Under the pieces are notes generated by a model that saw only the letters and a program-made list of their open reading frames with translations, did no database searches and was not told where the DNA came from. A stretch of 64,000 bases of DNA, taken from Hyphomicrobiaceae bacterium (GTDB lineage Bacteria > Pseudomonadota > Alphaproteobacteria > Rhizobiales > Hyphomicrobiaceae). The translations under genes were made by a program, and so were the position numbers. Location: contig JACKJH010000001.1 in assembly GCA_020638055.1 (NCBI GenBank), positions 248,001 through 312,000 on the forward strand, written 5' to 3'. This document shows, piece by piece, positions 16,411 to 24,472 of the stretch. Position 1 is the first letter of the stretch. Every line of letters begins with the position of its first letter.

Positions 16411-18339
16411 ATGACAGGCGACACGGACAACCATTGGTATATTGCCCGCGACGGCCAGCAGCACGGACCGATCTCGGAAACAGAGATCCGGTTGTTTGTC
16501 GACAATGGTCATCTGCGCCCAACAGATTTGTTGTGGCGGCCGGGTTTTGCGGACTGGCGACCAGCGCCCAGTGTCTTCCCATTACCCGAGACGGTGACGC
16601 CAACTGACACATCCTCACAGACTACTGACAGCCCGACGCAGGCAGAGCCAGATTCGGCCGCCACAGAGCGGAAGCCGGACGTCTCAAATCAGGCAGCCAA
16701 AGCCAATAGCCCGGCAACCGAGAAACCGGAAAAAAGTTTAACTGCCAACACCACCGAAACAACGCAGGGCGCATTCAAAACGCCCCAGCAGCGTGACCGG
16801 GAACGCGAACCCGCCGCGACATCCAAATCAGACGTTGACGATGGGAAAAAAGCCGACAGACGCGAACCAGCCCATGAAAAGACGGCAACTGTCAGCGCGT
16901 CCGGTGCCGTAGGTTCGTCAACTGCGGCGGGCATGGCTGCCACGGCAGGAGCAGCCGCGGTGACGGCGGCTACCACCGCGGCAGCAGGCGGGCGTCATTC
17001 CAATCAACCCAGTCAACCCAGTCGGGTGGCCGGGCAATCTCCACGTCAGAGCCCTGTCGGTTCGGCATCCGACACCAAGCCGGGTGCGCATGCGGCGAGC
17101 CCTAACTCTACGCAGCCATCAAAGCCGCGATATGGCGCGTTGACGCCTCAACCCGGTGAAACGCGCTCTGGCGCCGATGTTGTGAACGCTTCGAGTGGGC
17201 GCGGCAAGACATTCGCCCTGGCCGCTGTTCTGGGGGCGATGATTATCGGCAGCGGAATTTACCTGGTCACGCAAAAAGATCAGATCATGTCGATGTTTGG
17301 TGCAAGCTCGAACGGAGAGGTTCCCGTGGTCACCGCCGAACCGGTGGCTGCCGTCAGACCTGACCCGGCGCTTGAATCGGCACAAAGCCCTGCGCGCTCA
17401 ACTCTCGACAGCACCGGCTCGGTTGCATCGTTGCAGCCAGAACCAGACCAGGGCAGTGTCAGCCAACGCCAACCGTCAGAGCTTCAATCTCCCCGCGAAG
17501 CTCTCAACAACTCAACGCCTGAGCCAGCCGCGACGCTGGCGCCCCCACGATCCGATCCACCAGAAACTGCCATGTTGCAGCCGCCCGGCACGGCTGGCTC
17601 CCCAACAGCAGGTGGTGAGCGGGTACCAGGCTCAGATAACACTATGTCGAGCCTGACGCCGACGGCTACACAACCTGACGATGGCAAGGCCCTGATCGAC
17701 GCCTACTACCAGAAAAGCAATCTGTGGCAGTTCATCAAGCGCTCCTACCCTGACTGGTACGGTGCACAGATGAGCGAAACCGCCAGCATGCGCAGCAATG
17801 GCACCCCAACGGAGGAAGCCACCAAGACACTCGTTACCGGTCTGGTTGCACTGCGGCGGCGTAATGCCGACCACGCCCTGCATGCGGATACATCCAAATT
17901 GAAGGCGATCGCTACGGCATTCCTAGCGAACCTGCAGTCTCTTTCCGAAAAGGATAACGACACCTGCTATGGTTTTATCAGCCAGGGGGAAACAAGCCCG
18001 CAGACGATCGCGCTATTCCACCATCCGCAAAGCGCCCCCAAGCTCGAAGCGCAGGCTCTGACCATTTTTGAGGCTATCGATACAGGCAAAGCCGCCCCAG
18101 CCACGCATGAAAGACCGAAAAAGGAGGACTATGACGTCCTCGCGGCGGAATTGGGCAAGCTAGGCTGGAGCCAGGCAGACTTACAGTTGTTCGCCGATCC
18201 CAAAGCGCTGGCCAAGGCGCCGCCGGCCCGAGTGTGCTCGATGGTTCTGGACTGGTTCAAGGCTCATGTAGCGATTTCGGACGCCGCAGTGCAGGAACGT
18301 CTGCTGTTTGAGACGCTGCGGCCGGTGGTGGCTGGCTGA
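16411..18339 (+). CDS. GYF-domain membrane protein with long disordered linker
   Basis: 642 residues. Residues about 8-58 form a GYF_2-type domain (HWYIARDGQQHGPI...LLWRPGFADWRPA), a fold that usually binds proline-rich peptides or sits on membrane proteins as a docking module. Residues 60-265 are low-complexity Ser/Thr/Ala/Pro/Glu, including an Ala/Thr-rich stretch near 165-190. A single transmembrane helix (TFALAAVLGAMIIGSGIYLVT) lies near 268-288. Another disordered stretch to about 420 precedes an uncharacterised helical C-terminal domain (about 425-642) with WQFIKRSYPDWYG, DNDTCYGFI and VCSMVLDWF. The GYF domain is N-terminal to one helix with no signal peptide, so it should be cytoplasmic and the C-terminal domain periplasmic. 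The function is unknown. Confidence 0.8.
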   Translation: MTGDTDNHWYIARDGQQHGPISETEIRLFVDNGHLRPTDLLWRPGFADWRPAPSVFPLPETVTPTDTSSQTTDSPTQAEPDSAATERKPDVSNQAAKANSPATEKPEKSLTANTTETTQGAFKTPQQRDREREPAATSKSDVDDGKKADRREPAHEKTATVSASGAVGSSTAAGMAATAGAAAVTAATTAAAGGRHSNQPSQPSRVAGQSPRQSPVGSASDTKPGAHAASPNSTQPSKPRYGALTPQPGETRSGADVVNASSGRGKTFALAAVLGAMIIGSGIYLVTQKDQIMSMFGASSNGEVPVVTAEPVAAVRPDPALESAQSPARSTLDSTGSVASLQPEPDQGSVSQRQPSELQSPREALNNSTPEPAATLAPPRSDPPETAMLQPPGTAGSPTAGGERVPGSDNTMSSLTPTATQPDDGKALIDAYYQKSNLWQFIKRSYPDWYGAQMSETASMRSNGTPTEEATKTLVTGLVALRRRNADHALHADTSKLKAIATAFLANLQSLSEKDNDTCYGFISQGETSPQTIALFHHPQSAPKLEAQALTIFEAIDTGKAAPATHERPKKEDYDVLAAELGKLGWSQADLQLFADPKALAKAPPARVCSMVLDWFKAHVAISDAAVQERLLFETLRPVVAG

Positions 18340-18346
18340 CGCCTTC

Positions 18347-18528
18347 TAGTGTTCCGACTCTGACGCTTGGTTCCCTGTCGGACCCCAACGCGTCAGCCCA
18401 GAACCCTAGCATTCTCGTTGCTTGTGTACTGGATTCACGATCGTTTGACGACCTTCGCCCGGGAATCAAACGCTCGATCCAGAACACTGGCGCGCATTCC
18501 GATCCGATGGAATCGGATCGGCGCTCTA
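18347..18528. repeat. Family E element (142 bp) followed by family A
   Basis: Family E at 18347-18488 begins TAGTGTTCCGACTCTGACG and ends CGATCCAGAACACT; the other copy is at 21745. It runs directly into a family A palindrome (18489-18528, CGATCCGATGGAATCGGATC). Confidence 0.88.
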
Positions 18529-18641
18529 ATGCCGGCACAATCCGGTCGCACAAACCGCGCTGACGTCGGATAGGTTCGCCTGCTTGCAACGTACCTGGCA
18601 TCAGTTTTAGATTTTTTCTCATCAGAACGGGCCCGCGCTGC

Positions 18642-18992
18642 ATGATTGAAAACGCAATCAAAGTTGCAGCGACGGCAATTCTGGTCGTGGCAATCGCGGA
18701 GGTGTCCAAGCGCTCAACGGTTTTTGGCGCACTGATCGCGTCGCTGCCGCTGACCTCGCTACTGGCCATCATATGGATTTGGTTCGAAACGGGCGACGAA
18801 ACGCGTATTGCAAGTCTTTCAACCGGTATTTTCTGGCTCGTTATTCCCTCGCTGGTGTTCTTTGTCGCACTTCCGCTGCTGTTGCGCGCTGGATGGACAT
18901 TCTGGCCATCTCTTGCCACAGCGGCCGGTTTGACGGCGGCGGCCTATTTGATCATGGTCGAGATCCTGAACCGTTTTGGCATTGCCCTTTGA
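18642..18992 (+). CDS. DUF3147 family integral membrane protein
   Basis: 116 residues with four predicted transmembrane helices (about 3-21, 28-47, 59-82 and 88-110) and very short loops. It matches the DUF3147 pattern: AIAEVSKRSTVFGALIASLPLTSLLAIIW at the N-terminal half, then a GIFWLVIPSL stretch. Inner membrane; the function of the family is unknown. Start ATG at 18642 follows closely on the repeat region. The ABC-F gene begins 66 bases after its stop in the same direction, so the two may be cotranscribed. Confidence 0.82.
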   Translation: MIENAIKVAATAILVVAIAEVSKRSTVFGALIASLPLTSLLAIIWIWFETGDETRIASLSTGIFWLVIPSLVFFVALPLLLRAGWTFWPSLATAAGLTAAAYLIMVEILNRFGIAL

Positions 18993-19058
18993 GTGCGCCT
19001 TGAGCGACAAACTGACCGGCAAGCGCCACCAACTTGAAAAACCTCACGCCAAACCGCC

Positions 19059-20990
19059 ATGCTGCATATCAACGACCTCGTCTTCCGCATCGAAGGCAAG
19101 CTGATTTTCGACGGTGCAACGGTCGCTGTTCCAGCCGGACATAAAGTTGGTATCGTGGGCCGCAATGGTGTGGGCAAGACTACGCTCTTGCGACTGATAA
19201 ATGGCGAACTGTCGCCTGACGATGGCGGCATCTCAATGCCGCGAACCCATCGCATCGGCTATGTCGCGCAGGAAGCGCCGGGAACGGACGTCAGCCTCAT
19301 TGACTGGGTGTTATCGGCAGATAGCGAACGTGGCGCGCTTCTCGCGGAGGCTGAAACGGCTATCGACCCTCATCGCATAGCCGAAATCCAGATACGGCTA
19401 ACCGACATTCGCGCCCACGCCGCTCCAGCGAGGGCCGCGCAGATTCTTGCCGGCCTGGGCTTCGACGAAACCGCGCAGCGACGTCCGTGTCATGCTTTTT
19501 CGGGCGGATGGCGTATGCGGGTGGCGCTAGCCGCGGTGCTGTTTTTAGAACCAGAGGTGCTCCTGCTCGACGAGCCTACCAACTATCTCGATATGGAAGG
19601 CACGCTCTGGTTGGAAAGCTATTTGCGTTCCTATCCTGAAACCGTGCTGATCGTCAGCCACGACCGCGACCTGCTCAACACTGTCGTCGGCTCGATCCTT
19701 CATGTCGAAAAGGGGCGTTTGACGCTCTACACGGGAGGCTACGACCAGTTCGAGGAAACCCGGCGCGAGCGGCAGCGGCTGGAACTGAAACTGAAGAAAA
19801 AGCAGGACGACGAGCGCCGGCGCATACAGGCTTTCATCGATCGTTTCAGGGCCAAGGCGTCTAAGGCCAAGCAGGCGCAAAGCCGTGTGAAAGCACTGGC
19901 CCGGATGCAGCCGATCGCCGAGCAGGTCGACGAGCATGTGGCACCATTTCTGCTGCCGAACCCGGAAAAAATGATCGCCAGCCCGATTCTACGGCTGGAA
20001 AATGCGGCGGTGGGTTATGACAATGGTCCGCCGGTGCTGACGAACCTCGACCTGCGCATAGATCATGACGACCGCATTGCTCTGTTGGGTCAGAACGGCA
20101 ATGGCAAGTCGACGTTCGCCAAGCTCATCTCAGGCAAGCTGGCACCGACCCACGGCGCGGTGCGCGGTGCTGCCAAGATTGAGGTCGGGTATTTCGCTCA
20201 ACACCAATTGGACGAACTCAACCCCACAAAGTCACCGTTTGATTACATGGTTGAGCTGCTACCCGAAGCAACAGAAGCGCAGCGCCGGGCACGTCTGGGC
20301 ATGTTCGGCTTCGGGGTGGACAAAGCCGATACCAAATGCGCCAACCTTTCGGGTGGCGAAAAAGCCCGCTTGCTCCTGGCGATTACTGCATTCCACAAGC
20401 CGCATCTGCTGATCCTGGACGAGCCCACCAACCATCTTGATGTCGACAGCCGTGAGGCGCTCATTCACGCCTTGATGGCTTACGAAGGCGCGGTCGTCAT
20501 CATCAGCCACGACCGGCATCTGGTGGCGGCTACCGCTGACCGGCTGTGGCTTGTCAAAGGTGGCTCGGTGGAGGCCTACGATGGCGATATCGACAGCTAC
20601 CGTTCTGAACTGCTGGCTGAGCGCAGCGGGCGAGCACGCTCGAATGCTGCCTCAGAAAGTTCATCTGCCGGTAACGGCGGCGGTGAAGACAAGGTTGCAT
20701 TACAAAGCCGCGCCGAACAACGGCGCGCCGCTGCCGAGCGGAGGGCAGAAATTGCACCTTTGAAGAAAGCGCTCGAAGCGGCAGACATGACCGTTACCCG
20801 ATTGGCCAACGAGATCTCCAAGCTCGACGTGATCCTTGCCGATGCCGATCTCTACATTGCCGAACCGGAAAGGGTGCAGAAGTTGGCCGTCCAACGCGGA
20901 CAACTCGCGCAACAACTCGCTACTGCCGAAGAAACCTGGCTTGAGGCTGGTGAAGCGTATGAACAAGCCAAGGCGGCCTTCGAAAACTGA
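19059..20990 (+). CDS. ABC-F family ATP-binding protein
   Basis: 643 residues with two fused ABC domains and no membrane segments, the ABC-F architecture (Uup/YheS/Ettα-like), acting on ribosomes or nucleic acid and not in transport. Domain 1 has Walker A GRNGVGKTT and signature FSGGWRMRV with Walker B VLLLDEPTNYLD. The inter-domain linker (about 225-300) is highly charged (LKKKQDDERRRIQAFIDRFRAKASKAKQAQSR). Domain 2 has Walker A GQNGNGKST, signature LSGGEKARL and LLILDEPTNHLD. The C-terminal 100 residues form a coiled coil (Ala/Glu/Arg-rich), as in Uup. In related genomes the gene lies near ndk, as it does here. Exact role (translation factor or structured-DNA binder) is not determined. Confidence 0.93.
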   Translation: MLHINDLVFRIEGKLIFDGATVAVPAGHKVGIVGRNGVGKTTLLRLINGELSPDDGGISMPRTHRIGYVAQEAPGTDVSLIDWVLSADSERGALLAEAETAIDPHRIAEIQIRLTDIRAHAAPARAAQILAGLGFDETAQRRPCHAFSGGWRMRVALAAVLFLEPEVLLLDEPTNYLDMEGTLWLESYLRSYPETVLIVSHDRDLLNTVVGSILHVEKGRLTLYTGGYDQFEETRRERQRLELKLKKKQDDERRRIQAFIDRFRAKASKAKQAQSRVKALARMQPIAEQVDEHVAPFLLPNPEKMIASPILRLENAAVGYDNGPPVLTNLDLRIDHDDRIALLGQNGNGKSTFAKLISGKLAPTHGAVRGAAKIEVGYFAQHQLDELNPTKSPFDYMVELLPEATEAQRRARLGMFGFGVDKADTKCANLSGGEKARLLLAITAFHKPHLLILDEPTNHLDVDSREALIHALMAYEGAVVIISHDRHLVAATADRLWLVKGGSVEAYDGDIDSYRSELLAERSGRARSNAASESSSAGNGGGEDKVALQSRAEQRRAAAERRAEIAPLKKALEAADMTVTRLANEISKLDVILADADLYIAEPERVQKLAVQRGQLAQQLATAEETWLEAGEAYEQAKAAFEN

Positions 20991-21112
20991 GTTGCATGCG
21001 AAAGCGGGTCTTGGCACTGTTGTTTGAACCATGTCGGCGAATTGAATTCGGTCCCGGGTTGACGCGCCGGGACATCACTTGGAAACCAGCGTAACAGTCG
21101 GAACGATAGATC

Positions 21113-21727
21113 ATGAAGCTTTATACCTCGCCCACGACGCCCTTTGGTCGCAAAGTCAGGCTCGTTTCCGCCCTGAAGGGCCTCGACGATCAGATTGAAG
21201 TGATCAGAGCTGACACCAATCCACCAGGCAACGCGGAGTTGATGACGCAAAATCCGCTCGGCAAAATTCCAGTGCTGATATTAGACGATGGGACGCGCTT
21301 GTTCGATAGCCGCGTGATCTGTGAATACCTTGATCGGCTCGGCCCAGATAACAGCCCCCAGCTCATCCCTACTGCTGGAGACGAACGCTGGAAAACCCTG
21401 ACGAGAGCGTCGCTCGCCGACGGTATCGCCGAGGCCGGTGTACTCATCTACTACGAGGGCCTTTATCGCAACGAAAGCCAGCGCAACGCAGACTGGGTTG
21501 CGCGGCAGCAATCAAAGGTCGACGCAGGTCTGGACTATTTCGAACAGGATCCACCTGGGAAGAACGCCACACCTGATTATGCTGACATCTCACTGGCTGC
21601 CGCAGTTGGCCACCTGGACCTGCGACACGGCGGGCGCTGGCGCAACAACAGGCCGCAACTTGTGGCGTGGCTGGATCGTTTTTCGACTGCGGTGCCAGCT
21701 TATGCTTTGACAAGTCCGCCGACTTAG
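21113..21727 (+). CDS. Glutathione S-transferase family protein
   Basis: 204 residues. The N-terminal thioredoxin-like domain (1-78) begins MKLYTSPTTPFGRKVR and contains the cis-proline loop (GKIPVLILDDG) and the glutathione gamma-glutamyl-binding LFDSRVICEYL. The helical C-terminal domain runs from about 88 with the N-capping/hydrophobic staple-like segment YADISLAAAVGHLDLR. The usual catalytic position after TSPTTPF shows Ser/Thr rather than a clear Tyr or Cys, so chemistry is uncertain. Cytoplasmic. Substrate unknown. The TAG stop is the first three bases of a TAGAGCGTTTCAG repeat terminus. Confidence 0.92.
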   Translation: MKLYTSPTTPFGRKVRLVSALKGLDDQIEVIRADTNPPGNAELMTQNPLGKIPVLILDDGTRLFDSRVICEYLDRLGPDNSPQLIPTAGDERWKTLTRASLADGIAEAGVLIYYEGLYRNESQRNADWVARQQSKVDAGLDYFEQDPPGKNATPDYADISLAAAVGHLDLRHGGRWRNNRPQLVAWLDRFSTAVPAYALTSPPT

Positions 21728-21744
21728 AGCGTTTCAGACCCAGC

Positions 21745-21887
21745 TAGTGTTCCGACTCTGACGCTTGGTTCCCTGTCGGGCCACGACGCGTCAGCCCGGA
21801 ACCCTAGCGTTCTCTTTGTTTGTGTTCTGGATTCACGATCGTTTGACGACCTTCGCCCGGGAATCAAACGTTCGATCCAGAACACTA
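21745..21887. repeat. Family E element, copy 2
   Basis: 143 bp with perfect 8-bp terminal inverted repeats TAGTGTTC / GAACACTA. About 90 percent identical by eye to the copy at 18347. It lies 17 bases after the GST stop codon, itself the start of TAGAGCGTTTCAG. Confidence 0.88.
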
Positions 21888-22174
21888 GAATCAATTCTGT
21901 TTCTCAAGCAGCGACGCGATCCAGCAGGCGGGCGGCGCAGGTCGTAGCGGGGCTACGGCCAAGCCGCCCAACGCACTGGGCGGTTTCTGCTTGGAAAGCG
22001 CAAGGGCCGGGTGCACTTGCGCCAATTCCTTCGCATTTCGCCCTGCGCGTAGCGCCGCTACGCCCTGCGTCGACCTGCTTGACCTTGGAGCCAAGTGCGC
22101 CTCGGCAGAATGGTTCCATCTAGGTCTGAACCGCTCTGGAGCGTGGGGCAGTTCAAGGTTTCATGCGCAGCATG
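21888..22174. other. Structured GC-rich intergenic segment, unexplained
   Basis: About 290 bases between a repeat and the next gene. It contains two perfect hairpins (GTAGC-ggg-GCTAC near 21945 and CGTAGCG-c-CGCTACG near 22052), direct or inverted matches of CAGGTCG / CGACCTG, and outer CAAGCAG / CTGCTTG arms at about 21904 and 22076, suggesting another inverted-repeat element. No ORF is supported. The end (AGAATGGTTCCATCTAGG...GAACCGCTCTGGAG) looks like a further short repeat. Confidence 0.4.
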
Positions 22175-23119
22175 TCATGCCGTTGCATGACGCTTCAAAC
22201 GCTGCAGCGATTGCGCCAGAACCTGCTGGCTGGACAAATTCATGCTGACGGTTGCATCGGCAGATGCATCGGCTACGGCCCCCTGCCCATCGCCTGGCAT
22301 TTGCCGATGTGGCGCGTGTTGTGATTCTATAACGTAAGCATTTTCTAACGAATGCGCAGGCTTGCCGCTTGCAGTCGTCGCGTTGTGGTTGGAGGCGTCT
22401 GCTCCGGCAAATTCCTGTAACGTGTCTGCCTGGGCAAACGTCTGACGCGCAGGTGCGGCGTCAGTGACAATTGCCGTTTCTCCCGCCTGAAACGGCTTGT
22501 GCTCTTCGGCCGGAACCGACGTGGCAAGCCGTTGGGTGGTGCATTGATCGCCAGTATCGTTTGCCCCTGATTGGTTGAGTCCAGGTGACCAACATTCTCT
22601 AGGCTTACGCAATGCCGATCCTGCTTGAGAAGCAGGCTGCATCTCATCGAGTTGCTTGCTGGCTTCTATGACCCGCAGCGCTTGCAGACTGGATAACCTC
22701 AGCGCGGCGCACAGTTCGTTGCCATCAATGCTTGAACTCTCGATCATGCCGTAAAGTTGAAACACGACCAACGACCTGCGTGCGGCGTCCGCATTGAGCT
22801 GGTAGAGGTCCTCGATCGACTTCAGGCTTATGCCATTTGCGTTGTCAGTGCGCATATACGTGCACAACACGCCTGCGAGCTTCATTGATTCCTTGGTCGC
22901 CCATGGAGCCTTCAATGCATCGTCAAGCCATACATCTATCGCCAGACCCAATTCCTGTTCCGTCATTTCACCAACGGAGGCGAACCGTACACAACGCTTG
23001 TCCTGCATGACAAAAGTTCCCACGACTGCAATGGAAACGCTCCCACAGACATCTGGAGCAGTTGCAAAATTTATGACTGGAAGTGGTGCCAGAAGCGTAT
23101 AGAGCGACGAAAATTTCAC
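22175..23119 (-). CDS. Unrecognised protein with helical N-terminal domain and disordered tail
   Basis: 315 codons from a GTG at 23119; a shorter start at ATG 23008, with GGGAA about nine bases upstream, would give 277 residues beginning MQDKRCVRF and is equally plausible. About residues 50-165 are predicted helical and contain TEQELGLAIDVWLDDALKAPW, SIEDLYQLNADAARRSLVVFQLYGMIE and LRLSSLQALRVIEA, reminiscent of paired helix-turn-helix units but without a confident match. Residues 170-300 are low complexity and polar, probably disordered, and the last 15 are helical and basic. I do not recognise a family. The gene is flanked by a structured intergenic segment downstream and a GGCT-like gene upstream. 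Confidence 0.65.
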   Translation of the reverse strand: MKFSSLYTLLAPLPVINFATAPDVCGSVSIAVVGTFVMQDKRCVRFASVGEMTEQELGLAIDVWLDDALKAPWATKESMKLAGVLCTYMRTDNANGISLKSIEDLYQLNADAARRSLVVFQLYGMIESSSIDGNELCAALRLSSLQALRVIEASKQLDEMQPASQAGSALRKPRECWSPGLNQSGANDTGDQCTTQRLATSVPAEEHKPFQAGETAIVTDAAPARQTFAQADTLQEFAGADASNHNATTASGKPAHSLENAYVIESQHAPHRQMPGDGQGAVADASADATVSMNLSSQQVLAQSLQRLKRHATA

Positions 23120-23191
23120 TAAAAATGTATTTCAAGAAAAACAATCTGTTAATGAGCACGCAGGTAGCGCAAACAGGCTGGACGAGACCTT

Positions 23192-23647
23192 TCAGGCTCG
23201 CCATCTGCCATTTTTCACCATGCGCGCACGGTTAAGCGGCCCCTGGTAGACGTAGACCCACGCATCAATGGTCTGGGGACCTTGAGCGCGTCCGGACAGT
23301 TCCGCCTGAAGCACGTCTCGCCGGTATTCGCATCGCGGGGCACCAGGAGCAATTCCTTCGTAACGATCCAGCCAAGCGAAGGTTCTGACTGGATCTTTTA
23401 GCTCAAGCACCTCACCATGGACCCTTGAAACATCTGCGTTCGTGCCGCACCGCACTTGCACGCCTGCTGGAGAGACCGGCAACACCAGACCGGGGTAGGA
23501 GCCCAGGTCGTAAAGCAATCCCACTACAGTTGCAGGTGCGAGGGGACGGCTTTCAGCGGCCAGTCTGGCACGTGGACCAAAACCCATCACGCCAATGGAA
23601 GCCGGCATGAGTGTCCCATATACGAAAATGCATCGCGGCTTTGCCAT
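23192..23647 (-). CDS. Gamma-glutamylcyclotransferase-like (AIG2/GGCT fold) protein
   Basis: 151 residues. The N-terminal substrate loop VYGTLMP (residues 9-15) is the family hallmark, followed by VVGLLYDLGSYPGLVLP, EVLELKDPVRTFAWLDRYEGI, with the conserved ... DRYEG catalytic/structural segment, and WVYVYQG near the C-terminus. Members cyclise gamma-glutamyl compounds to 5-oxoproline or act on gamma-glutamylamines; substrate here is unknown. Cytoplasmic. Divergent from the small membrane protein gene at 23694. A second member, of the longer YFAYGSNM subgroup, is at 40675-41214. Confidence 0.85.
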   Translation of the reverse strand: MAKPRCIFVYGTLMPASIGVMGFGPRARLAAESRPLAPATVVGLLYDLGSYPGLVLPVSPAGVQVRCGTNADVSRVHGEVLELKDPVRTFAWLDRYEGIAPGAPRCEYRRDVLQAELSGRAQGPQTIDAWVYVYQGPLNRARMVKNGRWRA

Positions 23648-23693
23648 CTTTCCCCGCCATTTTATTCCCGCTCATAATCATGAACGGTGCTCT

Positions 23694-24005
23694 ATGCCGA
23701 TATTGAATGAAATTCTAGTTTCCGTCGTCGGCGGTGTCGCCACGGCATTGATCCTCGGCGTCCTGGTACGGCCTGCCCCCGAACGTGCAACCCGGTCAGG
23801 CCGGGCGAGAGGAGGACGCAGCCTGATCGGCGATCTTGTGCATCTCATTCTGGCGGTCGCAGGTGGCATCGCATTTGCGCTGCTGTTTGGCCGGTACGCT
23901 TTTCAGTCGGGCTTGATGGACAAGTCTCTTGGCGCACGGCTTTTGCTGCTGGTTGGAGGGACTGCCATTTCGTGGCTGGTTCTGCTGCCGCTGCGCCGCC
24001 GGTGA
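23694..24005 (+). CDS. Small membrane protein, unknown
   Basis: 103 residues with three predicted transmembrane helices (about 5-25, 47-66 and 80-98) separated by a basic loop (ERATRSGRARGGR, cytoplasmic by the positive-inside rule). It starts at ATG 23694; an in-frame ATG at 23595 would add 33 non-hydrophobic residues overlapping the divergent GGCT gene, which is unlikely. No family is recognised. The short hydrophobic segments and Arg-rich C-terminus (PLRRR) are all that can be said. Confidence 0.6.
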   Translation: MPILNEILVSVVGGVATALILGVLVRPAPERATRSGRARGGRSLIGDLVHLILAVAGGIAFALLFGRYAFQSGLMDKSLGARLLLLVGGTAISWLVLLPLRRR

Positions 24006-24472
24006 CTTGGCACGTTAGTGCGGTTCAGGAAATGTCTCATTCCGTTTGCTTGCACAAGCTGCTCGGTTTGATTGATGCGGGGAGAATGCAGGCTCAATTT
24101 GGTGTTCACGCAGGCTCACAGACCGTTCACAAGCGACTCACAAGTGTTTGGCTCGCATTTGATGGCGGATAGGCGCATGTTGTTTCTCGAACGATACAAA
24201 AAGCGTCATGCCTTCGAATAGCTTGCATGAATGAGATGCCTACTAGAGCATTTTCCGGCGAAGTGGATACCGGTTCGTCGAAGAAAATGCGACCAAACAA
24301 GAAGCAAGAGCGCCGATTATTCGAGTTCCCCCGGTGCGCCCCGTTACCTCCCCTCCCCCGAGCCATAGGCGCACCACAATAGACCGGGCTCTGCTCCACC
24401 AACCCCAACGGTGCGCAGAGCCCGGTCAAAATTCCAAACGGTTCGGCAGGCTGCGCTCCCTGCTAGAGCGTT
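24006..24472. other. Intergenic region with B repeat and long GC hairpin
   Basis: 467 bases without a gene. Contains a reversed family B unit (24243-24312) and, at about 24392-24427, a perfect-armed hairpin GACCGGGCTCTGC...GCAGAGCCCGGTC with an 18-20-base loop. The hairpin lacks a T run on either strand, so it is not a standard terminator. Confidence 0.5.
24243..24312 (-). repeat. Family B unit, reverse orientation, with A tail
   Basis: Reads on the minus strand GGCGCTCTTGCTTCTTGTTT... to ...AAAATGCTCTAG. The first bases are the right end of family A, so the A-then-B order is kept in this inverted copy. Confidence 0.85.

Noticed and set aside
24392..24427. Rho-independent terminator
   Set aside because: A good stem, but neither strand has a T run after it, and neither flanking gene ends in the right place.
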